A stretch of 64,000 nt of DNA from the NCBI RefSeq assembly GCF_003544875.1, contig NZ_CP032093.1, forward strand, positions 2,356,001 to 2,420,000. The letters run 5' to 3'. Below, piece after piece: positions 48,545 to 57,848 of this stretch. Origin of the DNA: Vibrio alfacsensis (GTDB taxonomy: Bacteria; Pseudomonadota; Gammaproteobacteria; Enterobacterales; Vibrionaceae). Made by a program: the position numbers and the translations under genes. Under the pieces are notes generated by a model that saw only the letters and a program-made list of their open reading frames with translations, was not told the DNA's origin and did no database searches. Numbering within the stretch: the stretch's first letter is position 1; the number at the start of each line of letters is the position of its first letter.

Positions 48545-49327
48545 ATGTCTATTCATCTTGTTATCATCGATGCTCTAAATTTGATCCGCCGCGTGCACTC
48601 TGCACAGCCCGATCCAACCGACATAGCAAGAACCATCACAACAACAGGTCGAACACTGTCGCGTATCCTTTCAGAGGCTCAACCAACCCATATCATTGCG
48701 GTGTTTGATCACCATGAACAAGACCGTGGTTGGCGCGCAACCATTCTTCCTGAATATAAACAAAACCGTAAACCAATGCCCGAACCGCTAATGCAAGGTT
48801 TAGATGCCATCCAACAAGCATGGTGGGAGCAAGGGATAGACTCTTTGTTGTCCGAGGGGGATGAAGCCGATGATTTAGTGGCGACACTGGCAACCAAGGT
48901 AGCAAGCCACGGCGAAAAGGTCACAATTGTCTCGACAGACAAGGGATATTGCCAACTGCTCTCCCCGACGCTTCAAATTCGCGATTACTTTCAGCATCGT
49001 TGGTTGGATGAGCCTTTTATTGAAAAAGAATTTGGTGTGAAACCAAGCCAACTGACCGATTACTGGGGATTAACGGGGATCAGCTCAAGCCAAGTGCCTG
49101 GTATTCCTGGGGTTGGACCAAAAGCAGCAAAAGACATCTTGACGCAATATGAAGATATTGAAGCGGCTTATGCCAGTGACGATCTTGCGCCTAAGTATCG
49201 TAAGAAGTTTGATGAACATATTGAGTCAGCACGTTTATGTAAACGCGTTGCGGCACTTAAATGCGATATTGAGCTTGGCTTCAACCTGCAAGATATTCGT
49301 TTCACTGGCCCAAATAAAACGGAATAA
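48545..49327 (+). CDS. xni: Flap endonuclease Xni (exonuclease IX type)
   Basis: Structure-specific 5' nuclease related to the N-terminal domain of DNA polymerase I. The 260-residue product shows N-terminal VIIDALNLIRR with the first metal aspartate, the DEADDLVATLA acidic cluster near residue 100, VSTDKGYCQLL near 130, and the helix-hairpin-helix IPGVGPKAAKDIL near 183. The family lacks one of the acidic residues of full-length flap nucleases. No signs of decay. Confidence 0.94.
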   Translation: MSIHLVIIDALNLIRRVHSAQPDPTDIARTITTTGRTLSRILSEAQPTHIIAVFDHHEQDRGWRATILPEYKQNRKPMPEPLMQGLDAIQQAWWEQGIDSLLSEGDEADDLVATLATKVASHGEKVTIVSTDKGYCQLLSPTLQIRDYFQHRWLDEPFIEKEFGVKPSQLTDYWGLTGISSSQVPGIPGVGPKAAKDILTQYEDIEAAYASDDLAPKYRKKFDEHIESARLCKRVAALKCDIELGFNLQDIRFTGPNKTE

Positions 49328-49377
49328 ACTCGGATTAACCATCAGGCTCTTTGACCAATCACTGACGTCAGACAAAT

Positions 49378-49407
49378 AAAAAGCGCCGACAAAAATGGCG
49401 CTTTTTT
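49378..49407 (+). terminator. Intrinsic terminator after xni (bidirectional)
   Basis: AAAAAGCGCC / GGCGCTTTTTT stem with loop GACAAAAAT. It also ends rlmM on the other strand. Confidence 0.9.
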
Positions 49408-49442
49408 AAATCTGAAATCTCTACAGCATCATTTCGCTAAAA

Positions 49443-50534
49443 TTAATGCGGAGAAATGTTCGATAGGCACTGGATGTGAATCGTGATTTCCTCACGGTCA
49501 TGGTACAGGTGCTTAGCTTGCAGCTTAAACTTCACTTTATTCTCGATCAGGAACATTTTTAAGTTCTCAAGATCTTGAAGTACCTCATCGTAACGACCTT
49601 TCATTGGTAACTTCAAGTTAAAGATCGCTTCTTTAGCCCAGCCTTTCAGCAGCCATTGTCCCATCAAGTGCGCCACGCGTGCTGGTTTCTCAACCATATC
49701 GCACACAATCCAGGTTACGTTCTTGCGGTCAGGTTCAAACTTAAAGCCGTCCACCATGTGGTGCTTGATTTGACCCGTTTCCATAAGGCTGTCTGCCATC
49801 ATACCGTTATCAACACAATGAACGAACATCGAACGCTTCACCAATTGGTAAGTCCAACCACCTGGACACGCACCTAGGTCAACGCCCCACATACCCGGTG
49901 CTAGACGCTCATCCCACTCTTCACGAGGAATAAAGACGTGAAAAGCTTCTTCCAGTTTCAGTGTTGAACGGCTTGGCGCGTCTGCTGGAAACTTAAGGCG
50001 AGGAATACCCATGAAGAACTGCGAGTTGTTACCCGGGTATGAGTAACCCACGTAGCAGTGACCTGGCGCTACAAAACAGATGTGCAGCACTGGTTTTTTC
50101 GCGTTGTCTTTGTTCCACATCAGACCTTTACCGCGCATTGCTTGGCGCATCGGTACGGTAAACTTGCGACAGAACTTCAACAGCTCTTTCGCTTCATTCG
50201 TATCTGGAGTTTCAATACGTAAATCACCACAACGAGGAAATGATGCCACTTCAGACAACTCAGCAAGAATTGGGCTAATGCGGTCTTCACTTGGTAACGA
50301 TTCAAACTCAGCAGCAACGGCAAACATTTGACGAGCAAAAATCAGCGCACTGAAATCTAAGCTTTTTGCTAGTTTATCGGCGTCTCCATCCTGGTAACAC
50401 TCAAAGACAACATAACCTGAGTTTTTCTTCACACGAGAGAAGCCATACACTTCCAACTGTGTTGCTTTGTCCTGAATTTCACCAGCACACTCTTTCTCAA
50501 AGCCAGCACGGCAATAGAGCATTAGTTGTTTCAC
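49443..50534 (-). CDS. rlmM: 23S rRNA 2'-O-ribose methyltransferase (C2498)
   Basis: SAM-dependent methyltransferase acting on C2498 of 23S rRNA before the 50S subunit is finished. The 363-residue product has an N-terminal THUMP-like domain (about 1-180) and a Rossmann methyltransferase domain with [17 protein letters not shown] (near 218). The catalytic tetrad includes a lysine in [13 protein letters not shown] (near 305). It overlaps ygdD by four bases and ends the gcvA-hydrolase-ygdD-rlmM run. Confidence 0.96.
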   Translation of the reverse strand: MKQLMLYCRAGFEKECAGEIQDKATQLEVYGFSRVKKNSGYVVFECYQDGDADKLAKSLDFSALIFARQMFAVAAEFESLPSEDRISPILAELSEVASFPRCGDLRIETPDTNEAKELLKFCRKFTVPMRQAMRGKGLMWNKDNAKKPVLHICFVAPGHCYVGYSYPGNNSQFFMGIPRLKFPADAPSRSTLKLEEAFHVFIPREEWDERLAPGMWGVDLGACPGGWTYQLVKRSMFVHCVDNGMMADSLMETGQIKHHMVDGFKFEPDRKNVTWIVCDMVEKPARVAHLMGQWLLKGWAKEAIFNLKLPMKGRYDEVLQDLENLKMFLIENKVKFKLQAKHLYHDREEITIHIQCLSNISPH

Positions 50535-50929
50535 TTGGAGACCTCTTTGATATTAAACGCAGCAATAAAGAACAGACACCAGCCGATCATGAACATGAAT
50601 CCCCCCATTGGAGTGATTGGTCCGAACCACTTAATGCCCGTCAGCGCCAGCGCGTAAAGACTGCCGCTAAAACAAAAGATGCCGATGATAAAGCAAATCG
50701 CGGCAATGAAAAAATATTTTTGTGCTTTTTGTCCCAAATTGACCAGCACCAAAACCGCACAAAACGCGATCGCCAAGGTGTGGATGAATTGGTATAAAAC
50801 GCCGGTTTCAAAAACACCAAGCAAATAAGGCGACAATTTCGCTTTCAAACCATGCGCAGCAAAAGCACCTAATACCACAGATATTAGACCTGAAATGCCT
50901 GTAAATGAGAGTAACCACTTACTTTTCAC
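50531..50929 (-). CDS. ygdD: YgdD-type inner-membrane protein (DUF423)
   Basis: A 132-residue membrane protein of unknown function with four hydrophobic segments (about residues 5-25, 45-65, 70-90 and 98-120). The family start [19 protein letters not shown] is intact. In E. coli it also lies between gcvA and rlmM. It overlaps the upstream hydrolase gene by 11 bases and rlmM by four. Confidence 0.92.
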   Translation of the reverse strand: MKSKWLLSFTGISGLISVVLGAFAAHGLKAKLSPYLLGVFETGVLYQFIHTLAIAFCAVLVLVNLGQKAQKYFFIAAICFIIGIFCFSGSLYALALTGIKWFGPITPMGGFMFMIGWCLFFIAAFNIKEVSK

Positions 50930-51542
50930 TGTACACCTCTTTAATAAAAGCGGCTAGCTGCTCAACAGCGAGTGCAATATTACCCGCATCTGTATAGCCT
51001 GAACGCTTACGAGGCTTAAAGCTATGGTCACCATCAGGCATAAAACTCACCGCAACTTTCTCAGAAAACGTAAAGCTTTCGAATTCTTCTCGCTTACCAA
51101 AGGTATCTCGCTCACCTTGTAAAATAAGGGTCGGTTTGTTGATTGTCGCTAGGTGCTCACCTTTGTATTTTTCAGGCTTACCTGGCGGATGGAATGGAAA
51201 CCCCAAGCATGCAACACCAGCCACCAACGCATTGTCAGCGAGCAAACTCGACATTCTACCGCCCATCGATTTACCGCCAATAACGATAGGCTGGGAAGTA
51301 AAGTGAGTGATCACTTCTTCATAAGCCTCTAACAGTTTGGGAGCTCGATCTGGCGGGCGCTTTTTACCATCTTCACCGCGCTTAACCATATAAGGGAAAT
51401 TAAAACGTACCACTCGTACCCCTTGCTCAACTAACCCTTTGGCAACGGCGCTCATGAAATCATTATCCATGTCTGCACCTGCGCCATGAGCAAAAATAAA
51501 CAGTGGTCCGTTTTTAGGCCCCTCAACTATCCAATGGCTCAT
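50919..51542 (-). CDS. Alpha/beta hydrolase (dienelactone-hydrolase / KANL3-Tex30-like)
   Basis: A 207-residue cytosolic alpha/beta-hydrolase. The oxyanion-hole segment IFAHGAGADMDNDFM is near residue 14, and the nucleophile elbow GKSMGGRMSS is near 95. The acid is in LILQGERDTFG (near 150) and the histidine in MPDGDHSFKP (near 178), so the triad looks complete. ATG 51542 (MSHWIVEG) is chosen over an in-frame start at 51683 that lies inside gcvA. Its start lies 19 bases inside the gcvA 3' end. The substrate is unknown. E. coli has no gene at this position. Confidence 0.85.
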   Translation of the reverse strand: MSHWIVEGPKNGPLFIFAHGAGADMDNDFMSAVAKGLVEQGVRVVRFNFPYMVKRGEDGKKRPPDRAPKLLEAYEEVITHFTSQPIVIGGKSMGGRMSSLLADNALVAGVACLGFPFHPPGKPEKYKGEHLATINKPTLILQGERDTFGKREEFESFTFSEKVAVSFMPDGDHSFKPRKRSGYTDAGNIALAVEQLAAFIKEVYSEK

Positions 51543-52442
51543 CCAGTACTTCCTCTTGTTCTTTTCTCGCCGTTGCAAGCATCCAGTCTCTAAAGGTGGC
51601 GATACGCCCCATATCCGCTTGCTGTTCATGGCAGACAACGTAGAAAGAGTTCTTCGATAGCAACACTTCATCAAATGGTGCAATCAAACGGCCCGCTTCC
51701 ATTTCTGGCTTAGCAAGCACGTTGTTACCCAGTGCGACCCCTTGTCCGTGAGCAGCAGCTTGTAGCACCATCGTCGAGTGACTAAAGATAGGACCATGGT
51801 TCACATTGACACCATCCACATTGTGCTGGCGTGCGAACTGTTTCCAATCTTTACGTGAGGTATCGTGCAACAAAGTATGTAACTTGAGATCACTTAAAGA
51901 TTCTAATGGTTTGTTACCTAAAAGTAACGAAGGTGAACAAAGTGGGATCAAAAACTCTTGATAGAGCTTATCCGCACGCAGACCTGGCCAATTACCTCGA
52001 CCATAATAGATAGCGACATCAACATCGTCTGTCAGTGAGCCCTCATCCATATCTACCGCTTTGATACGAACATCAATATCTGGCTCTTGAGCATTGAAAT
52101 GCGCTAAACGAGGAACAAGCCACTGAATGGCAAAGCTTGGTGGTAAACTGATCGTCAATGCACCTTTTTCGCTGCGTTCCAATACCTTATCAGTTGCTTC
52201 AGCAATCGAAGTAAAGATATCTTTTATGTCTAAGAAGTAACTTTGTCCCTCTTCCGTCAACAATAACGAACGGTTACGACGACGAAAAGTTTCAAAGACA
52301 AGAACTCTTCCAAAGCTTTAATTTGGTGACTCACGGCCGCTTGAGTCACAAACAACTCCTCGGCAGCTCGAGTAAAGCTAAGATGGCGGGCAGCCGCTTC
52401 AAACACTCGAAGTGAATTTAGTGGAGGCAATCTGCGAGACAT
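51523..52442 (-). CDS. gcvA: LysR-type regulator GcvA (single-base frameshift as written)
   Basis: Transcriptional regulator of the glycine cleavage operon and activator of the GcvB small RNA. The N-terminal part starts [21 protein letters not shown] with the helix-turn-helix [15 protein letters not shown]. The frame breaks after LSLKLF at about 52284. Restoring one C (giving [13 protein letters not shown]) joins it to the effector domain ending at 51523, for 306 residues, against 305 in E. coli. As written the DNA-binding part would be a 61-residue fragment. Gene neighbours (ygdD, rlmM, divergent GcvB) support the assignment. Confidence 0.9.
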
Positions 52443-52524
52443 ATAGGACCTCAGTAGGATTAGTTTTTATCTGAAACATTATAAAATGTCCGTTGTCGAA
52501 CAGCCAGATAAATTCTATATTTCA

Positions 52525-52736
52525 CCCCGCAAAACGAGCCTGAACGGCTTGATTCTATTTGTGAATCAATTGGTTCGTTGTTGCGATGTTGTGTTTGCAA
52601 ACTCGTATTTCGAGTTAGGTAGATTTCTACCATGATGTTTTGTGCATGACTCTTGTGACAAAACATATACTTCCTGTATTTATTTTGACCTGTCTGTCAA
52701 ATTTGTTACACCGCCTTTTTTTGGCGGTGTTTTTTT
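52525..52736 (+). ncRNA. gcvB: GcvB small RNA
   Basis: About 210 nt, divergent from gcvA as in E. coli. Conserved parts are R1, the G/U-rich GTTGTTGCGATGTTGTGTTT at 52577-52596 that base-pairs with amino-acid transport mRNAs, and R2, CTTCCTGTATTT..GACCTGTCTGTC at about 52670-52698. The stem ends in an intrinsic terminator ACACCGCC / GGCGGTGT plus seven T at 52708-52736. A -10-like TCTATA at 52514-52519 puts the start near 52525. The 5' end is estimated. GcvB represses amino-acid and peptide uptake when glycine is plentiful in E. coli, through Hfq. The same role is inferred here. Confidence 0.93.
52708..52736 (+). terminator. Terminator of GcvB
   Basis: ACACCGCC / GGCGGTGT stem with a T-rich loop and a seven-T tail. 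Confidence 0.93.
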
Positions 52737-52896
52737 ATCTGCACAATTCTCCCCACCCGTAACAAAACATTGGCACTAAGATCACTTTTTCATCTCGATT
52801 TCGGATTAATTATCGTTATATCAATACTAATTCCAAAAGATACGATTGCGTTCAATATTACCACCTCATTACGACCCGTTTTCAGATTATGAAACG
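52737..52896. other. Non-coding stretch between GcvB and the thiI terminator
   Basis: About 160 bp, AT-rich, no ORF or structured element recognised. With GcvB it fills the 507-bp gap between gcvA and thiI. Confidence 0.4.
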
Positions 52897-52932
52897 AAAA
52901 GCGCAAACTGATTTCTCAGTTTGCGCTTTTTC
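52897..52932 (-). terminator. Intrinsic terminator after thiI (bidirectional)
   Basis: AAAAGCGCAAACTGA / TCAGTTTGCGCTTTT perfect stem with loop TTTC. Confidence 0.93.
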
Positions 52933-52949
52933 TATTGTTTTCAACAAGC

Positions 52950-54398
52950 TTACGGGCGGTAAACTTTTACGTTGTTAAACCCTTGCTCTTGCAAGTACAG
53001 CGCTTGTAAACGGCTCATCACCCCACGCTCACAGTACAATAGGTAAGTCTTAGACTGATCTAAATCACCAAATTGAGTACTTAGCTTATAGAATGGGATG
53101 TGCTTAACATCAACACCATCAATTTCCAGTGGGTTATCGTCTTCCTCGTCAGGACTACGGATATCCAACACAATAGCGTGATCTTCTACCGCTTGAACTT
53201 GTTCTACTTCAGGTGCTGCTTGCTCAGACTCTTTCGCGATATCACGAATGTCCATAACACGCGCTTCTTGTACCACTTGATCAAGAATGCTGAAGTCGAA
53301 TTTCTCTTCTTCTGCGAGCAGTTTTCCTTTGATCGCTTTTACCGTAGGCTTCTTAGAAATAACGCCACAGTATTCTGGCATTGTCTTAGCGAAGTCTTCT
53401 GTACCGATATCACGCGCTAGGTTAATGATGTCTTCTTTATCCCAGTTAATAAGCGGACGCAGAATCAGCGTATCAGTGACGTTATCGATGTGGCGAAGGT
53501 TAGTTAGCGTTTGGCTTGAAACTTGGCCTAGAGCCTCACCCGTCACCAATGCTTCAATCTTAAACTTCTCTGCAACCTTACCAGCCGCACGCATGAACAT
53601 ACGCTTTAAGATAACGCCCATTTGGCCATCATCAACTTTCTCAAGGATCTCAGCCACGACAGGCTCAAAATCCACTGAGATAAAACGTACTTTTGCTGAA
53701 GAACCGTATTTGTTCCATAGGTAATGAGAAACCTGCTTAACGCCGATTTCGTGAGCAGGACCACCTAAGTTAAAGAAACAGTAGTGAACTTTAGAACCAC
53801 GTTTGATGTGAAGGTAGCTTGATACGCCAGAGTCGAAACCGCCAGAAATCAGGCTTAATACATCTTCTTGCGTTCCTAGAGGGAAGCCACCTAGACCTTT
53901 ATGACGCGCCAATACTTGATTTAGTTTGTCATTATTCACTTCAACGTTGATCGTTACGTCTGGTTTATGCAGCTTCACGCGTGCACTTTCAACCGCTTGG
54001 TTAAGACCGCCGCCAACATAACGTTCTAGCTCGATAGACGTAAAGTCATGCTTACCACGACGTTTCGCACGTACCACAAACGTTTTGTTTTCAATCGTTT
54101 CACGGCTTAGCTCTAACACTTGCTCATAGATGTTGTGCAGATCGGTAAAATCAGACTGCTTTACTTCTAGAACATGGTGAATGCCTGGCGTGTGTGTCAG
54201 GATTTCCAAGACTTCCGCGTGGAAATCATCTTTCTCTGACGTCACTTCAATGTGATCACGACGGTTGAATACCGCAACAGATTCGGTACGGTTCTTCACG
54301 ATGTTACGAATGTTACACTCTAAAATCTTTGTGAAGCGCTTGCGCACCGATTCACTTTTAACAAAAATTTCTGGATGGGGCTTTACAATAAATTTCAT
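52950..54398 (-). CDS. thiI: tRNA 4-thiouridylase / thiamine sulfurtransferase ThiI
   Basis: Makes 4-thiouridine at position 8 of tRNA and, in enterobacteria, supplies sulfur for the thiazole of thiamine. The 482-residue product has an N-terminal ferredoxin-like/THUMP region (about 1-165) and a PP-loop [10 protein letters not shown] (near 188). A C-terminal rhodanese domain carries the persulfide cysteine in [10 protein letters not shown] (near 457). The rhodanese extension marks the enterobacterial/Vibrio type. ThiL lies in the same window. Confidence 0.97.
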   Translation of the reverse strand: MKFIVKPHPEIFVKSESVRKRFTKILECNIRNIVKNRTESVAVFNRRDHIEVTSEKDDFHAEVLEILTHTPGIHHVLEVKQSDFTDLHNIYEQVLELSRETIENKTFVVRAKRRGKHDFTSIELERYVGGGLNQAVESARVKLHKPDVTINVEVNNDKLNQVLARHKGLGGFPLGTQEDVLSLISGGFDSGVSSYLHIKRGSKVHYCFFNLGGPAHEIGVKQVSHYLWNKYGSSAKVRFISVDFEPVVAEILEKVDDGQMGVILKRMFMRAAGKVAEKFKIEALVTGEALGQVSSQTLTNLRHIDNVTDTLILRPLINWDKEDIINLARDIGTEDFAKTMPEYCGVISKKPTVKAIKGKLLAEEEKFDFSILDQVVQEARVMDIRDIAKESEQAAPEVEQVQAVEDHAIVLDIRSPDEEDDNPLEIDGVDVKHIPFYKLSTQFGDLDQSKTYLLYCERGVMSRLQALYLQEQGFNNVKVYRP

Positions 54399-54547
54399 AG
54401 TTTTGTTCGCAGGTTAGTTTCGCAATCAACAATGAGTGACACTCTGCATAAAGCATTTATACGCAGCAAAGCGCGTGTTGTTCACACGTACTTTCATGTG
54501 CTCACTTTAAAGGCGCAAGATTATACACCTAAGCGAAATGGAATGAC

Positions 54548-54574
54548 AAAAAAAGCGAGCTCACGCTCGCTTTT
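54548..54574 (-). terminator. Intrinsic terminator after pomB (bidirectional)
   Basis: AAAAAGCGAGC / GCTCGCTTTT stem. It lies 120 bp beyond the pomB stop and upstream of thiI on the minus strand. The rest of the 295-bp gap shows no feature. Confidence 0.82.
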
Positions 54575-54693
54575 AGTATATACGTTGGAAGCAACTGATG
54601 ACTCTAGTCTGTGGTATTCCACAAACGGCTATCCGTCGTTACGCTCTGAACCCAGCATCGTGAGGTCAGTTCCGCGCAGTAACCAATGTTCGA

Positions 54694-55638
54694 CTATTGA
54701 ATGACGGGCACTTCTTCACTATAGAGTGGTTCTCCTTGCATGATGCTAATTTCAACACGGCGATTGAGCGCACGGTTGGCATCAGAATCATTCGGGACCA
54801 GTGGTTCAGTATCCGCCATGCCACGAACACGCAAACGTTGATGGGAGAAACCTCTGACTTTCTCCATCTCTTGCGCAACAGACACCGCACGTTGGGAAGA
54901 TAAGTCCCAGTTTGAACGATACAACTCCGAGTCAATCTTCTGGTTATCCGTGTGACCCGAAATACGCACTATGCCCGGCACGTCTTTCACCAATTCCGCG
55001 ATTTGACGCACTAAAGGACGGAACTTAGGTTGTAAAAATGCAGAACCTTCAGGAAATGCTCCTTTTTCTCGCATCCGAATAACGATCTGCTGACCAAGGT
55101 TTTCAACGTCGATCGCCCCTTGCTCGATTTCACGCTCTAACGCTTTCTTGATGCTTTCCATCAAGGTTTCCATCTCTTGCGAGGTGGATTCAGACTGCTG
55201 CTGTTGCATGTCTGTTTCTGCTGATTGATTATTCTGTGTTGACGTTTCTGGCGATTGTCCCCCAGTCAGCTTACCTTGATCACGCTTTGTACCACCCGCG
55301 CGATCGGATTCTCCCTCATGGAACTCGAGGGTTTGCTGCGTTACGTCCATCGTCTGTTGCATGATGACATCAATCGGAGTTGGCTCCGGACGGCCCGGAC
55401 GAAACTCTTGAGCAATGATGCTGGTTCCCTTGGGAATGTCTTTCACTTCCAGTTGATTTTGCACACCAAACGCAAACTTCATCGAACCTGCGATCTGTTT
55501 GAACTTCAGTACATCCATCTCTGAGAATGAAAGTAGCAACACGAAGAAACACATCAAAAGAGACATCAAGTCAGCAAACGTCCCCATCCATGCCGGAGAG
55601 CCAGGCGGGGGACATTTACATTTATTATCTTCATCCAT
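54694..55638 (-). CDS. pomB: Sodium-driven flagellar stator protein PomB
   Basis: Stator B subunit of the polar flagellar motor, anchoring to peptidoglycan and carrying the sodium-binding aspartate. The 314-residue product has a short cytosolic start with CKC cysteines and one membrane helix (about residues 19-40). The aspartate in FADLMSLL (residue 23) corresponds to D24 of V. alginolyticus PomB. A Gln/Ser/Thr-rich plug-linker (about 85-165) and an OmpA-type domain with ISGHTDNQKI (near 230) follow. The start lies 14 bp after the pomA stop. Confidence 0.96.
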   Translation of the reverse strand: MDEDNKCKCPPPGSPAWMGTFADLMSLLMCFFVLLLSFSEMDVLKFKQIAGSMKFAFGVQNQLEVKDIPKGTSIIAQEFRPGRPEPTPIDVIMQQTMDVTQQTLEFHEGESDRAGGTKRDQGKLTGGQSPETSTQNNQSAETDMQQQQSESTSQEMETLMESIKKALEREIEQGAIDVENLGQQIVIRMREKGAFPEGSAFLQPKFRPLVRQIAELVKDVPGIVRISGHTDNQKIDSELYRSNWDLSSQRAVSVAQEMEKVRGFSHQRLRVRGMADTEPLVPNDSDANRALNRRVEISIMQGEPLYSEEVPVIQ

Positions 55639-55652
55639 TATCAGGCCCCTGA

Positions 55653-56414
55653 CTAATCATCAATTTCAAGAGCACGTTTACCCTCATTGAGGTAATTCTT
55701 TAAGTAGTTATCGATAACTCTTGGATTCTGGCCATCTTGTATCGCCAACACGCCATCCATAATAAGACGACGATTTAACGTTTCTTGATCTCGACGAAGT
55801 GACAGTTTGTCCGCTATCGGGAAAAACAGCATATTAGAGAGTACCGCACCGTATAGCGTCGTCAAAAGTGCAACGGCCATTGCAGGCCCGATCGATTTTG
55901 GATCGTCCATGTTTGAAAGCATCGCCACCAAGCCGACCAGCGTACCAATCATCCCCATCGCAGGAGCAACGTCACCAAATGCCCGAAATACCCCCGTCCC
56001 TTGTGTATGACGCTCGTCCGTCAATGCAATGTCTTTTTGCAAAGCGGCACGAACAACATCAGCGTCATGACCGTCGACCAATAGATCAATGCCCTTTTGC
56101 ATAAAGCTGTTGTTGATTTCCATCTCTTCCAGCGCAAGGAATCCGCCTTTACGGGCCGCATCTGCCATCTCAACGATCTTAGCAATCAAGTCTTCTGGAT
56201 CGTCGGCTTTGAACATAAACGCCTTGCCAGCAATTTTTGTCGCTCCAAAGAATTGCCCTACGGTGAATTTCATCAACACCACAAATGCAGAGCCGCCAAC
56301 AACAATAAGGATTGAGGTCACATCGACAAACATACCGATGCTACCACCAAGTACCATCGCCATGATGACAAACGCAAAACCACCAATCAGACCTATTAAG
56401 GTTGCTAAATCCAC
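55653..56414 (-). CDS. pomA: Sodium-driven flagellar stator protein PomA
   Basis: Stator A subunit with four membrane helices. The cytosolic loop between helices 2 and 3 contacts FliG through charged residues. The 253-residue product starts at GTG 56414 (translated MDLATLIGLIGGFAF) with GAGGAG upstream. A longer frame beginning with TTG at 56432 adds six residues not seen in PomA. VAPAMGMIGTLVGLVAML is helix 3. Together with pomB it identifies a sodium motor, as expected for a marine Vibrio. Confidence 0.96.
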   Translation of the reverse strand: MDLATLIGLIGGFAFVIMAMVLGGSIGMFVDVTSILIVVGGSAFVVLMKFTVGQFFGATKIAGKAFMFKADDPEDLIAKIVEMADAARKGGFLALEEMEINNSFMQKGIDLLVDGHDADVVRAALQKDIALTDERHTQGTGVFRAFGDVAPAMGMIGTLVGLVAMLSNMDDPKSIGPAMAVALLTTLYGAVLSNMLFFPIADKLSLRRDQETLNRRLIMDGVLAIQDGQNPRVIDNYLKNYLNEGKRALEIDD

Positions 56415-56679
56415 AAAGCACTCCTCACGCAATATTCAAAAGTTGCCTACACGGGCGAATTATTACTTGTATCGACAGATAAAACAGAATTTTTAGAAAA
56501 ATCTTGGTTAACAGGTCACAAAAAGATCATTTGGGTTGTTTTCTATTGTTATCCGATGGTCACCAAGCCTTATCTAGCGCTAAATTTGTGACAATTATAC
56601 GAGGTTAAATTTGACCAAGTTACTAGGCTAAGGTAACTTGCGTGCATTCGATTAGAGGCTTGATTAAGGCAGATAAAAG

Positions 56680-56922
56680 ATGGCGGTCAAAAAACCAGAA
56701 AACATGACCTTTGAAGCAACCATTGAAGAGCTAGACAGCTTGGTTGAACAACTAGAAAGTGGCGATCTTGCCTTAGACGATGCTCTACGCAAATTTGAAC
56801 GTGGTATTGCATTGGCTCGTGCAGGCCAAACGAAGCTGAGCGATGCAGAACAGCGCGTCAGCATTCTTCTTAGTGAAGATGACGAAGCACCACTGAGTGA
56901 CTTCACCCCTGAGTCGGATTAA
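56680..56922 (+). CDS. xseB: Exodeoxyribonuclease VII small subunit
   Basis: An 80-residue small subunit of the single-strand-specific exonuclease VII, in complex with several copies per XseA. Conserved FEATIEELDSLVEQLESGDLALDDALRKFERG (residues 11-42) forms the two-helix core, followed by an acidic tail. First gene of xseB-ispA-dxs. The gap to pomA (about 265 bp, divergent) shows no other element. Confidence 0.95.
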   Translation: MAVKKPENMTFEATIEELDSLVEQLESGDLALDDALRKFERGIALARAGQTKLSDAEQRVSILLSEDDEAPLSDFTPESD

Positions 56923-56931
56923 TTATCAGTA

Positions 56932-57828
56932 GTGAGCAATGTGATGCAAGAGACATTGACGTCTTATCAACAACGAAATAATCAACAACTGAATCTATGG
57001 CTAGAGCACTTGCCTCACCAACAACAGCCACTGATCCAAGCAATGAAATACGGCCTTTTACTTGGTGGTAAACGCGTTCGTCCATTTCTTGTGTACATTA
57101 CAGGCCAAATGCTTGGCTGCAAGCCAGAGGATCTGGATACCTCTGCCTCTGCGATCGAGTGCATTCATGCCTACTCTCTCATTCATGATGATCTGCCTGC
57201 TATGGATGATGATGAGTTACGCCGCGGTCAGCCTACATGCCACATCAAATTTGATGAAGCGACGGCAATACTAACCGGTGATGCGTTGCAAACTCTTGCT
57301 TTTACGATCCTAGCTGAGGGTAATCTGAACCCAAATGCCGAGCAATACCGTATAAAGATGGTGCAAGTCCTTGCTCAAGCATCAGGTGCTCGCGGGATGT
57401 GTTTAGGCCAAGCGCTTGACCTAGGTGCCGAAAACCGTCAGGTCTCTCTCGCAGAATTGGAAGAAATTCATCGCAACAAAACCGGAGCTCTGATTAACTG
57501 TGCTGTGAAACTCGGTGCGTTGTCAGCTGGCGAGAAAGGATTGGAAGTGTTACCACACCTTGAACGCTATTCAAATGCAATCGGTTTGGCGTTTCAGGTT
57601 CAAGACGATATTCTTGACATCATCAGTGATACTGAAACGCTGGGAAAACCTCAAGGTTCAGACCAAGAGCTGAATAAGAGCACTTACCCATCTTTATTAG
57701 GATTAGAGGGAGCAATGGAGAAAGCTCACACTCTTTTACAGGAAGCACTTCAAGCATTAGAAGCGATTCCATACAATACTCAGTTACTAGAAGAGTTCGC
57801 CCGATATGTCATCGAGCGCAAGAACTAA
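56932..57828 (+). CDS. ispA: Farnesyl diphosphate synthase
   Basis: Condenses isopentenyl diphosphate with DMAPP and GPP to give farnesyl diphosphate for ubiquinone and undecaprenyl lipids. The 298 residues from GTG 56932 include LLGGKRVRPFL (near 48), the first aspartate-rich motif DDLPAMDDD (near 84) and the second DDILD (near 225). An ATG at 56944 would shorten it by four residues and is equally possible. It follows xseB after nine bases. Confidence 0.96.
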   Translation: MSNVMQETLTSYQQRNNQQLNLWLEHLPHQQQPLIQAMKYGLLLGGKRVRPFLVYITGQMLGCKPEDLDTSASAIECIHAYSLIHDDLPAMDDDELRRGQPTCHIKFDEATAILTGDALQTLAFTILAEGNLNPNAEQYRIKMVQVLAQASGARGMCLGQALDLGAENRQVSLAELEEIHRNKTGALINCAVKLGALSAGEKGLEVLPHLERYSNAIGLAFQVQDDILDIISDTETLGKPQGSDQELNKSTYPSLLGLEGAMEKAHTLLQEALQALEAIPYNTQLLEEFARYVIERKN

Positions 57829-57848
57829 CACTATAAGCGCGCATTTAT

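Noticed and set aside
54375..54704. Plus-strand ORF of 109 codons between thiI and pomB
   Set aside because: It crosses the start of thiI, a terminator and the end of pomB. No start signal or recognisable family.
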